Source: Hydrogenophaga crocea (GTDB lineage: Bacteria > Pseudomonadota > Gammaproteobacteria > Burkholderiales > Burkholderiaceae_C). From it: a DNA stretch of 64,000 nucleotides. Below, piece by piece: positions 56,777-64,000 of this stretch. The stretch lies in NCBI RefSeq assembly GCF_011388215.1, contig NZ_CP049989.1:3286001-3350000 (forward strand), written 5' to 3'. Within the stretch, counting starts at the first letter, position 1, and every line of letters begins with the position of its first letter. Below the pieces are notes generated by a model. That model was not told where the DNA came from, did not search any database, and saw only the letters and a program-made list of their open reading frames with translations. A program made the translations under genes and the position numbers.

Positions 56777-56860
56777 CGCCGCGGCCGATATGAATACAGT
56801 CTGTCGGGTCTCGATACGGGCCCACTCCCAGTCGAGTCAACCGAATGTGTATCCAGGAGA

Positions 56861-58492
56861 TTAGTGGAGCCAGGGTGCTTCACGATCGCCGCCCGCATCG
56901 ACCGGAACGATCTCACTAGAAAGGTGCGATACCGCCACCCGATGTGCTCCGCAGCGGGTAGCAGCGGCTGCCGCACTCAAAGTTGCCTGAAAGATCTCCC
57001 GCGCACTTAAGTGCGCCAACGCCACCACGATTCGTCGGTCAGGCTCCGCTGCCCCGAACCCCGCCGCCTTCAGCGCGTGCTTAACCACGCTCCGAGATAA
57101 CTGAATCGCCTGCTCCGCATCCGGCGGCGTGATCAGGAACTCCTTGAAGCGCGAACGCAGCGTGGCCGGGACCCACCAGGGGTAGTTAGCCGTGGCGATC
57201 CAAGTGAGCTGGCTCGCATCGAGTTCCAGGTCCAGACTGATGTCCCGCACCTGTGCGGCTGAGACTGGCTCCAGCAGCGAGTGCAGCACCCCGGTTGGCG
57301 ATGAGAACCCGCCTGAGGTCTTGCCCATCGTCTGTGCCTTGTCCAACTCATCCAGGATCACGAGTGGGTTGGCGTACTCACCCAGGCCAAGCAGATCGAA
57401 GACCAGCCCATAGCGCGAGTTGCCCCAGACAGCGTCCGAGCCAAGCAGCGCCCCGGAGGTTTCGGCCTGATCCATTGGGTGGCGGCGCACCGGCACCCCG
57501 AGCACCTTGGCCAGGGATTCGCAGAAGTGGGTCTTGCCGACACCCGGTGGGCCGTAGAGCAGCACGGGAGGTAAGCGCACCGGTGGCACCGGCGCCTTCA
57601 CCTGGTCTGCCGCCTCAAGGCTCGAGCTTGAACCTTTGCCCGCGCCCTTCCCTGCCCTGGCCTTCTTTCTCTTCACTGGCGCTTGGCCGGTCTCGGCCAC
57701 GCCCGCCGCGAAGCACATCTTCTGCAGCGCCACGTGGTTCGCAATGAACTGGATGACTTCACCGAAGTGCGGGTGATCCTCCTGCAGCGCCAGGATCGCC
57801 TCCACCGACGCCGGACTTCCGATCCGCCGCCAGGGCCCCCGCACCTTGAGCAGGTAGCCCAGCGGCTCGTTCCTTTTCTTCGCGTCCGAATCCACGCTCT
57901 GCGCCGAAGCCGCCATGCGCTGAACGTCCTCCTCCCTGTACACCCGCAGGCGCTGAGTCAGGGGCAGTTTCTCGATCTGGGCCCGAAGCTTGCCCTGATC
58001 CGGGTTGAAGCCCATGCGACGCAGTTCGGCCTCCATCTTCTCCCGGGTTTGCTGCGACTGTCGCTCGGCTTCCCTGGCAACAAGCTCCTGTCGCTCTCGC
58101 TCACGCTCTTGTTCTCGCGCTCGCTCTCGCTGCACCGGATCATCCTCCCGACGCACGTGCTTGCCGTGTTCGTCGGTCTCGGCCGATTCAGCGGCCTCCT
58201 TCTCAAGGCGCTGCTTGAGCTTCTTGAACTGCTCGGCCACGCCAGGGGGCAGCAGGAGCTCGTGCTCGTAGCTGTCGGCGAAGTGGGGTAGGCCCACGAA
58301 GTTGCCGTCCTGCAGCAGCCGCGAGCGGCCTTGCGCAGGAGGTGCGGTGAAGCTGGGCGGTCGGCGCCTGGCCTGCGGGGCCAGCTCCCAACCCGGCTTG
58401 GGGCGCAAGTACGGGCTCACCGCGTCAACCATGGACACGCCTGGTCCGATCGGGTCGGGGGTCTCGGGATCGGTCCTCTTGGGGTCGGTCAT
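56861..58492 (-). CDS. Lon-like AAA+ ATPase without protease domain
   Basis: 543 residues. An N-terminal low-complexity and charged coiled coil (85-160, Arg/Glu-rich) is followed by an AAA+ core with Walker A GPPGVGKT (314-321), Walker B VILDELDK (378-385), sensor WIATANYP (431-438) and a probable arginine finger near 446-448. The subdomain ALAHLSAREIFQATL resembles the Lon alpha region. No Ser/Lys protease dyad follows. ATPase motor or remodeller of unknown target. ATG 58492 lies 17 bp after the LAGLIDADG-gene stop, so they are co-transcribed and probably cooperate. Confidence 0.8.
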   Translation of the reverse strand: MTDPKRTDPETPDPIGPGVSMVDAVSPYLRPKPGWELAPQARRRPPSFTAPPAQGRSRLLQDGNFVGLPHFADSYEHELLLPPGVAEQFKKLKQRLEKEAAESAETDEHGKHVRREDDPVQRERAREQERERERQELVAREAERQSQQTREKMEAELRRMGFNPDQGKLRAQIEKLPLTQRLRVYREEDVQRMAASAQSVDSDAKKRNEPLGYLLKVRGPWRRIGSPASVEAILALQEDHPHFGEVIQFIANHVALQKMCFAAGVAETGQAPVKRKKARAGKGAGKGSSSSLEAADQVKAPVPPVRLPPVLLYGPPGVGKTHFCESLAKVLGVPVRRHPMDQAETSGALLGSDAVWGNSRYGLVFDLLGLGEYANPLVILDELDKAQTMGKTSGGFSSPTGVLHSLLEPVSAAQVRDISLDLELDASQLTWIATANYPWWVPATLRSRFKEFLITPPDAEQAIQLSRSVVKHALKAAGFGAAEPDRRIVVALAHLSAREIFQATLSAAAAATRCGAHRVAVSHLSSEIVPVDAGGDREAPWLH

Positions 58493-58509
58493 GTCTGCTC
58501 TCCCCGGCC

Positions 58510-60588
58510 TCACTTCAACGCGCGCAGCTTGTTGAAGTGGCTGATGCGGATCTGCTCGATCGCAGGCGGAACACCCCGCGCTCCGAAGCGCCGGCCCACC
58601 TGCCCTTTCTCGATGAAGGACAGGGCCACCTCGGCCTCTGGCCGCTTGCGCACCAGGTGAGCAGCCAGGCGCTGCAGCACCAGCACGGCTTTGGGCCCTG
58701 AGTACATCAAGGCGTAGACCTGCCGGTTGTGGCCGATGCGGCGTTTGACCTCATGGATCGGGGCGGGCACGCCCACGCACACCCGGAAGTGCTTCAAGGT
58801 CTGCAGGCAGTTCTGCGTCACCTGCACCACCAGGCGGTAGGTGCTGGCGCGGTTCGGGTACGTCTGCCGAACAATGGTCACGCACCCATCGCCATCGAGC
58901 ATGCCGGCCGCCCAGGACAGGCTCGGGCGGGGCCAGGGGATGGAACGGTTTTCGTAGGCACGGCGCTCGTGGTCCGGAATGCGAACGGGTGTCGGCTTCG
59001 AGCCCAAGCCTGAGAACATGGCCAGCGACGACAGCCGCGCGGAATCATCGACATCGCTGTCGTCGATCTCGGGCATCTCGGTGAGTGGGCCTTCGTCCAG
59101 GTCGAGAGCGAGCTGGTCCTCGTCGATATCGGCACCGGCTAGGTCGGCGGAGTCTTCGGCATAGGCCTGGCCACCAGGTTCAACCGGTTCAGCTGGGACC
59201 CGCGACAGCGCCGCCGTCACCAGCGTGGGCACGGGATCCAGCGGCAGTGGCTGCTGGGCTTCGCCATCCGCATCGCGCAGCCGGGCATACGCTTCGCGGC
59301 GCGCCAGTCGCATGGCATCGCCGAAGGTCTGCGCCATGAGCGCAAACCGTGGGTTCACCGGATTCTTGCCCAGCGGGCCGTGCTTGCTGCCGATGCGGTA
59401 CTGCTGGTGCACTGCGTCGGAGAGCAGCCGCTGCAGCCAGACCCCATCGTTGACCCCGTCTTCAACAGTTCCCTTCATGCCACCCTGGTCATCCCCTTCA
59501 GCACTCATCGGCTCCATGTTGATGAAGCGCGTGAGCAGGCTCCGCAGCGTGAGCTGGGTCAGCGGGTGCGCGGCGCGCTCGCCTTCGCGTTCACGCGCCA
59601 TGGCCTCGCTTGAGGAATAGTCGCCACCCGACATCAGATCCGGCGCTGCATGCAGCGCCCCCAACTCAGCAATCAGGCAGGCCAGACGAACGAGCGAGGT
59701 TTCGTCGCGGGTCAGCTCATGAGAGTTGACCTGCTCGGCTGCGACCACACCCAGGGCCAGCGGGTGCACCACGCTGCGCGCACGCACCTCAGGCAGCAGC
59801 GCCACCAGCGCCTGCTCGATGTCGGCCCGTGCGATCGCGGCCATGAAGAACGCCTGGTGAGCGGGCTTCAGGCTCAGGATGGCGTGGCTCAGGTCGGCGG
59901 TGACGCCTTCCGACAAGCCCAGGTGATCGAGCAGCCAGGGGCCGGAGCCGCGGCCCGATCGCGGCTGATCGATGCCCGTGACCAGCAGAGCATCACTAGG
60001 CACGCCGGGCACTCGTGTCTTAGCGGCGCGGATCCAGCGCACGCGGGGAGAAGCCGACTGGGCGATTTCGGTCTGCTCCGTGGGCGTGGGCAGCACCAGC
60101 GTCTGGTCACCGCTGCCCAGCAGGGCGATCGACGCACTGCCCTCGCGGCGCGGGCAGATCTGGCCGTGCTGGTTCATGTACGGGCCCACGGGGCCGAACG
60201 GGAAAGTGGCACTCAGCAGCGTATTCATGCGAAACACCGAGCCGGGCTCGGCGAGTTCACCCAACACGTTGGGCATCTCCTCGCCGGGGGAGACGGCATA
60301 AGGCGTAAAGCCACCGGTGCCCGTGCCAGTGCCGGCGTCGGAACGAGGCGAGTTTTCCGGTTTGGCCTTGTCGTTGGCCGCCTGCTTGTTCAGGCGCGCC
60401 GAGAGCTGGCTGCGCACCTCCTTCTCGAACTCGCCCATGTTCTTGGAGAGCTCCTGCAGGATGGTCGGCATGGCCAGGGCGTGGGCCACCGGGTCGCCGT
60501 GCGGCTGGATGTGGCCGGCGAGGCCATGGGCTGCCTGGTCAACGGCCGGGTTGTTGATCGGGGCGGTGGTCTTCAGTTTCGAATTCAT
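58510..60588 (-). CDS. Large protein with C-terminal LAGLIDADG endonuclease-like domain
   Basis: 692 residues. The first 550 have no domain I recognise; they include a Ser/Thr/Pro-rich start, a region with TRDETSLVRLACLIAELGALH, and an acidic linker (530-550). Residues 556-692 form a LAGLIDADG-type unit: LSWAAGMLDGDGCVTIVRQ fits the catalytic helix, with a Gly-Asp-Gly pair, followed by an aromatic/basic DNA-binding sheet and a helix with ISHFNKLRALK. One such unit per chain suggests a homodimer or a partner. ATG 60588 is preceded by AAGGA. It is paired with the AAA+ gene and lies next to the integrase. Function not known; the fusion of a homing-endonuclease-like domain to a large novel region is unusual. 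Confidence 0.75.
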   Translation of the reverse strand: MNSKLKTTAPINNPAVDQAAHGLAGHIQPHGDPVAHALAMPTILQELSKNMGEFEKEVRSQLSARLNKQAANDKAKPENSPRSDAGTGTGTGGFTPYAVSPGEEMPNVLGELAEPGSVFRMNTLLSATFPFGPVGPYMNQHGQICPRREGSASIALLGSGDQTLVLPTPTEQTEIAQSASPRVRWIRAAKTRVPGVPSDALLVTGIDQPRSGRGSGPWLLDHLGLSEGVTADLSHAILSLKPAHQAFFMAAIARADIEQALVALLPEVRARSVVHPLALGVVAAEQVNSHELTRDETSLVRLACLIAELGALHAAPDLMSGGDYSSSEAMAREREGERAAHPLTQLTLRSLLTRFINMEPMSAEGDDQGGMKGTVEDGVNDGVWLQRLLSDAVHQQYRIGSKHGPLGKNPVNPRFALMAQTFGDAMRLARREAYARLRDADGEAQQPLPLDPVPTLVTAALSRVPAEPVEPGGQAYAEDSADLAGADIDEDQLALDLDEGPLTEMPEIDDSDVDDSARLSSLAMFSGLGSKPTPVRIPDHERRAYENRSIPWPRPSLSWAAGMLDGDGCVTIVRQTYPNRASTYRLVVQVTQNCLQTLKHFRVCVGVPAPIHEVKRRIGHNRQVYALMYSGPKAVLVLQRLAAHLVRKRPEAEVALSFIEKGQVGRRFGARGVPPAIEQIRISHFNKLRALK

Positions 60589-60803
60589 AGTCTTGGTCCT
60601 TGGTGATGAATGGACAAGTCGGGTTTCGGGTTTGGAGATCGGGCTGTTCTGGGCGGTGGTTTCGACGTGTTCTCGTTGTCTTGGGGCTGCTTCAGGCAAG
60701 GCTTCGCCTCACCGGTGCAGCGGACACATCGGTCCGGCCGGTCAATCAGTCAGTTGGTAAGGGTTCGTGGGTCGAGAAAAGCGCCTGGGCGCTCAGCGCT
60801 GCG

Positions 60804-62345
60804 CTATGAGCCGTGCCTCAGGAACGGCGGCAGCGGGGGTGGCCTGAGCAAGGCGGCAAGTTCTGCCTCACCCGGATCGGTGACGGTTCGATTCCGGCTT
60901 TCGGCACCCGATGCAGCTTTGCGGCATCGCGGCGCAGGCAGCACCTCGAAGGCTTGCGCCTCGTTGGCCGCCGGTGCCGAGCTGGCTTGCCCGCCCTGAA
61001 GCGGCGCGCCAGGCTGCGACACGAGAGCCGACGGATCGAGCGCATCGTTGGCCGCGGTCTCGGCCGATGCAGCATGCGCCCCAGCCCGATGGGCCGCTGG
61101 CAACATGGCCGCCTCTTCCGGCAGGCGCACCACCAGACCCTGCACCGGGGCGACCGAAATGTGCTGCTTCAAGAGCCGCTCCATCGCCGAGCCGTCCCGA
61201 CGGGTCAGGTTGGGCACATAGCGGCTGTACACCCGAAACAGCATCTCGGTGCTGGTGTGGCCGAGCTGGCGCGCGATCCACTCCGGTGCTTCGCCCGCGG
61301 CGAGCCACAGGGTGGCAGCCGTGTGCCGCATCTGGTACGCCCTGCGGTGAGGGATGTTGAGATGGCGCAGGAGCGGCGACCAGACCCGATTCAGAAAGTT
61401 CTGGTTGTCGATCGGCTCGCCCTTGCGGTTGCAGAAGACGAACTCGGAGAGTTTTCCGGTGACCTTGAATTGCGCCTGCAGGGCGTCGAACACCAGGTCG
61501 GTCATCTGGATGTCGCGCACGCTGCCATCGGTCTTGAGCTCATCCTCCTCCTTCATCACGATGGCCTCGCGAACCAGGATCAGGCGACGCTCGAAGTCGA
61601 TGTACTTCCACTTCAGGCCGTGCACCTCCCCCGTTCGCATGCCGGTGAAGAAGCGCACGGTGAAGTAGTTGCGGAAGTCGGCCCGCACGGTCGTGAGGAT
61701 CTGCTGGACCTCCTCGAGCGTGAAGGGCATGACGTCGGTCCTCTTCATCTTCAGCGGCTTGATGTTGCGAAACGCGGACGTAAACTCCAGCCGGTCGGCC
61801 GCCTCGTTGAGGATCTGGCGCAGCGGCTTCATCACGGAGTTGATGCGACGGTTGGACAGCGTGGAGAGGCTTTTTCGGGCGGGTACTTTGGCGAGTGATG
61901 CCCGAAAAGCCAGAACGTCTGCCTTGGTGATGTGGCCGACCTCTTTGTCCCCGAAGTACGGGATCAGGTACTGGTCCAGCGATCCCCGTTGCGTGACACG
62001 GTAGCTGCGGCGCCAGGACACTTCACACTCGGCGAACCACATGTCGGCGAAGTCCTTGAACAAGGGCGTGCCGCTGCGCGTGGTGGGCTGAGCAGCTTCA
62101 GCGTCGTTGCTCGAAGCTTCGGAGTCCGTCTGGCCAGACTTGGCTGGAAGCGGCTTTCCGAAGGTCTTCTCGTAGTCAAACGTGCCGAGGGCGATTTCGC
62201 CTTCGATGCGCTCGAGGGCCTTTTGTAGGCGCTTGCGGTTGGGCTCCGTATCCGGCAGCGCGGTCTGCTCGCGCAGGCGTTGGCCGAGGTACTTGAAGTC
62301 CAAGAACAGGAGCCCAGACTCGGGGCGGCGGCGAATACTACCCAC
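60804..62345 (-). CDS. int: Tyrosine-recombinase integrase, phage/ICE type
   Basis: 513 residues. N-terminal arm-type DNA-binding region (about 1-60, SGLLFLDFKYLGQRLREQT), SAM-like core-binding domain (100-200), and the catalytic domain with R in FTGMRTGEVHGLKW, YQMRHTAATLWL, LGHTSTEMLFRVYSRY. The last 110 residues are a Pro/Ala-rich tail beyond the normal end. The start is GTG 62345: it is 8 bp after GGAGG, better than the GTG nine bases upstream. It overlaps the small excisionase-like gene by 8 bp. It catalyses integration and, with Xis, excision. Confidence 0.9.
   Translation of the reverse strand: MGSIRRRPESGLLFLDFKYLGQRLREQTALPDTEPNRKRLQKALERIEGEIALGTFDYEKTFGKPLPAKSGQTDSEASSNDAEAAQPTTRSGTPLFKDFADMWFAECEVSWRRSYRVTQRGSLDQYLIPYFGDKEVGHITKADVLAFRASLAKVPARKSLSTLSNRRINSVMKPLRQILNEAADRLEFTSAFRNIKPLKMKRTDVMPFTLEEVQQILTTVRADFRNYFTVRFFTGMRTGEVHGLKWKYIDFERRLILVREAIVMKEEDELKTDGSVRDIQMTDLVFDALQAQFKVTGKLSEFVFCNRKGEPIDNQNFLNRVWSPLLRHLNIPHRRAYQMRHTAATLWLAAGEAPEWIARQLGHTSTEMLFRVYSRYVPNLTRRDGSAMERLLKQHISVAPVQGLVVRLPEEAAMLPAAHRAGAHAASAETAANDALDPSALVSQPGAPLQGGQASSAPAANEAQAFEVLPAPRCRKAASGAESRNRTVTDPGEAELAALLRPPPLPPFLRHGS
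60881..60909 (+). other. tRNA 3'-end-like sequence inside the integrase 3' end (candidate att core)
   Basis: GACGGTTCGATTCCGGCTTT and on to CGGCACCC resemble the T-arm and acceptor 3' end of a tRNA such as tRNA-Thr, with one mismatch in the T-stem and CACCC where CACCA is expected. The integrase tail read across it on the opposite strand shows ESRNRT, a pattern seen when a gene reads through a tRNA end. It may be an attachment-site copy. Not a complete tRNA. Confidence 0.4.
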
Positions 62346-62598
62346 GGAGCGCACCTCCGTTGGTCATCGGGATGCCGGAACTCATCACCTGCGAGTGGCG
62401 GGCCATGTCCTCTTGGATGTGCTCCCAGATGTAGAGGGTCTTGCGGCCGCCAAAGGGACGGATGTAGTGCCGGCCTTCGATGAGCACGCTGTCCTTCAGC
62501 CGATCGCGGATCGTTCGGCTGTCGTACTTGATCAGCGCTGACAACTCATCGGTCGTCAGGTAGGTCTGGTGCGGCCCAGCCAGGATAGGGACTTGCAT
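62338..62598 (-). CDS. Small excisionase/AlpA-like DNA-binding protein
   Basis: 86 residues. A winged-helix-like segment YLTTDELSALIKYDSRTIRDRL precedes a basic loop (GRHYIRPFGGRKTLYIWEH), similar in size and position to excisionase-like proteins that guide phage/ICE integrases. It overlaps the integrase start, and lies across an operator-bearing gap from a HTH repressor. Family call is by size, HTH pattern and context. Confidence 0.65.
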   Translation of the reverse strand: MQVPILAGPHQTYLTTDELSALIKYDSRTIRDRLKDSVLIEGRHYIRPFGGRKTLYIWEHIQEDMARHSQVMSSGIPMTNGGALRG

Positions 62599-62657
62599 GG
62601 TTGGCTCTCCTTTCTTGAGCAGTTACACTGGGAGACCAGTTTGCAAAGCAACAGGTG

Positions 62658-62730
62658 TTTTTGATCTCCTGTAGGTCACTATATCTCACGCTTTGACCCG
62701 CAACAACCCTTTTTGATCTTCTGCAGATCA
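62658..62730. promoter_or_regulatory. Pair of direct-repeat operators between integrase cluster and HTH repressor
   Basis: Two copies of TTTTTGATCTNCTGNAGRTCA at 62658-62678 and 62710-62730, 52 bp apart (about five helical turns). Each contains a GATCT/AGATC-like dyad. They lie between divergent genes and are probable repressor sites for the HTH protein at 62750. Confidence 0.65.
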
Positions 62731-62749
62731 TTTTCTGACGAACGGCATC

Positions 62750-62968
62750 ATGATCCGCTGTCACTTCGCCCGCTTGATGGGGGAGCGCAAGCTCAAGATC
62801 GCGGACGTCGCACGCGATACAGGGATCAATCGGGGGACGCTGACCAGGCTGTACTACGAGACCGCGGAGCGGATCGAACTGGAGGTACTCGATCAGCTTT
62901 GCGAGTACTTTCAGATCGACATCAGTGATCTGCTTGAACGGGTCAACTCAGACCAGGCGTCAGGGTAG
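62750..62968 (+). CDS. Cro/C1-type HTH repressor
   Basis: 72 residues. HTH at 15-40 (KIADVARDTGINRGTLTRLY) and a short C-terminal helix. It is a small Xre/Cro-type protein divergent from the excisionase-like and integrase genes, with two direct-repeat operators in between, as expected for control of a mobile element's integration genes. A ribosome site is not strong. Confidence 0.8.
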   Translation: MIRCHFARLMGERKLKIADVARDTGINRGTLTRLYYETAERIELEVLDQLCEYFQIDISDLLERVNSDQASG

Positions 62969-63297
62969 GTCAGGCCCGTTTGATGCGGCGAAGTAGCTTG
63001 CGACTCTTGTCCAGCTCGAAGGACAGTTGAGCAGCGGTTGCTGCCGGCCGATAGCCAGTTCTGTGTGAGCGCTGTATGCCAATTTGCGGTCGTTTGTCCA
63101 CGAAACGGCTAGGCCGACATCTTGCCTGGAGCGGAGTGGCCGCTAGACTGCCGCAATCGGCCAGGAGCGGGCGGTCATCCTGCAGGACGCCCCTCTGTAA
63201 CGGTCGATGCCGAGAGGCCCGCTTTGGGCCCGTTGATGCCGTTCACGCTTCGGATGGCTATGTCCGGTACCAACATATAACGAGCGTTGACGTGGCT
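62969..63297. other. 330 bp without a recognised gene
   Basis: Lies between the HTH gene and the CadR gene. No domain, hairpin or IS end seen. Confidence 0.45.
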
Positions 63298-63720
63298 TTA
63301 TCCTGAATGGCATGCACATGCTTCCCCGTGCGCCGCAGACACCAGTTCGTCGAGGATGCCGCAGCGCCCTTCGTGAGTGCCGTTGCAGCGCGCCCGCAGC
63401 TGCAGCAACTGCTTCTCCAGCGCCCGCATGCTCTTGAGGCGTGCCCGCACGCGGGTCAGTTGCTCGTCCACCAGCAGATCCACTTCGCCAAAGTGATCTT
63501 CGGGCGCATCCAGATAGCTCAGAAGCTGATGAACATCGGCCAGTGGCATGTCCAGCGCCCGGCAGTGGCGAATGAAGGCCAGGCGCTCCAGATGGGTCGC
63601 TTCGTAGTCGCGGTACCCGTTGTCGCGCCGCGCCGGCTCGGGCAGAAGACCCTGCTTTTCGTAGTAGCGGATGGTTTCAACATCCACGCCCGTGGCGCGG
63701 GCAAGGTCCTTGATCTGCAT
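63298..63720 (-). CDS. cadR: MerR-family metal sensor, CadR/PbrR-like (second copy)
   Basis: 140 residues, winged HTH MQIKDLARATGVDVETIRYY, dimer helix and C-terminal metal site with C112 and C120 (RCNGTHEGRC) and a tail ACACHSG (C135, C137, H138). The position of the Cys77 kept in the other copy is Phe (EDHFGEV). The metal specificity may therefore differ. Divergent from a CDF transporter, like the first copy. Confidence 0.88.
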   Translation of the reverse strand: MQIKDLARATGVDVETIRYYEKQGLLPEPARRDNGYRDYEATHLERLAFIRHCRALDMPLADVHQLLSYLDAPEDHFGEVDLLVDEQLTRVRARLKSMRALEKQLLQLRARCNGTHEGRCGILDELVSAAHGEACACHSG

Positions 63721-63747
63721 GTTGAAGCCCTCAGTTCAAACAAGTGA

Positions 63748-63778
63748 TTGACACTGTAGCGGCTCCAGGGTTTCCAAT
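63748..63778 (+). promoter_or_regulatory. MerR-type promoter/operator with 19-bp spacer (second copy)
   Basis: TTGACA (63748-63753) and TCCAAT (63773-63778) separated by 19 bp with a dyad between 63751 and 63771, the same architecture as at 24746. Unlike the first copy, 22 bp and a GAAAGGA ribosome site separate the -10 from the CDF start at 63801. Confidence 0.72.
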
Positions 63779-63800
63779 GCAGGCATCGAAAGGAAAAACC

Positions 63801-64000
63801 ATGCCAGCCCATTGCTGTGACCACGAAACTCCCAAGGTTGATGCCATCCTCAACCTGCGCCGCTACCGCAGGATCCTATGGATAGCCCTGATCGTCAACG
63901 CCGCCATGTTTCTCGTCGAGATCGGCGCGGGCGTGCAGGCGGGTTCGCTTTCGCTGCTGGCCGACGCGGTCGACTTTGCGGGCGACGCGCTCAACTACGC
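63801..64000 (+). CDS. CDF-type cation efflux protein, N-terminal part (runs off window)
   Basis: Only 66 residues visible. The N-terminus (MPAHCCDHETPK) has C5/C6 and H4, followed by the first two membrane helices (ILWIALIVNAAMFLVEIGAG, SLSLLADAVDFAGDALNYA), with the TM2 D-x-x-x-D metal site. It shares its plan with the first CDF gene but lacks the two HMA-like repeats. Divergent from CadR2 and probably under its control. Export of Cd, Zn or Co is likely. Confidence 0.85.
   Translation, partial: MPAHCCDHETPKVDAILNLRRYRRILWIALIVNAAMFLVEIGAGVQAGSLSLLADAVDFAGDALNY

Noticed and set aside
58510..60588. Intein in the LAGLIDADG gene
   Set aside because: The LAGLIDADG unit is at the very C-terminus, with no splicing motifs or downstream extein.
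60881..60909. A functional tRNA-Thr gene
   Set aside because: Only a 3'-end-like piece is present, with a mismatched T-stem and no CCA.

Overview
The window is high-GC DNA with the gene content and codon use of a Betaproteobacterium, most likely a Comamonadaceae member (Hydrogenophaga, Comamonas or Acidovorax type). This is inferred from the families present (TphA/TphB-like, CusCBA, CopK, ArsJ/GAPDH, TRAP binding proteins). No rRNA or species marker is present.

Layout. 1-6.7 kb looks like core chromosome: the end of a repeat protein, a TRAP solute-binding protein, and a leftward set of three photolyase/cryptochrome-family genes with a DUF2256 partner and TspO. At 6.79 kb lies the 3' half of a tRNA-Arg(CCG) gene whose 5' half is missing, a typical boundary left by an integrating element. 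From there to the right end nearly everything is accessory DNA: a HipBA-type toxin-antitoxin pair (7.2-8.7 kb); an aromatic-acid catabolic operon (9.2-19.2 kb) with a divergent IclR regulator; an HMG-CoA-lyase-like gene and a CoA-transferase cut by an IS66 element (20.6-24.3 kb); a CadR/CDF metal pair (24.3-25.9 kb); a ten-gene arsenic block (26.1-34.7 kb); a cytochrome c, a DAPG-hydrolase-like protein and a flavin monooxygenase (35.2-37.4 kb); a large copper/silver block (38.3-56.1 kb); an AAA+ ATPase and a LAGLIDADG-tailed protein beside a tyrosine integrase, a small excisionase-like gene and a HTH repressor (56.9-63.0 kb); and a second CadR/CDF pair running off the right edge.

How the genes work together. 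The catabolic operon is the most coherent story. Terephthalate-dioxygenase-like TphA2/A3/A1 and a TphB-like dehydrogenase frame a CYP199-like P450 with its own ferredoxin and ferredoxin reductase, plus an SDR and an aldehyde dehydrogenase. Read as chemistry, this could take a 4-methylbenzoate (p-toluate)-like substrate through alcohol and aldehyde to terephthalate and then to protocatechuate. The P450 would stand in for the TsaMB monooxygenase of Comamonas testosteroni T-2. Substrate assignment is inference.

The arsenic block has two kinds of arsenate reductase, Acr3 export, the GAPDH/ArsJ arsenate-export route, ArsH, two ArsR types and a Cys-tailed flavoprotein. The copper block has an RND pump (CusCBA), a CopK-like protein, a CusRS-type two-component system, a periplasmic oxidase/cupredoxin/CusF operon and a P1B ATPase with small accessory proteins. 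The AAA+/LAGLIDADG pair next to the integrase is the least explained part of the window.
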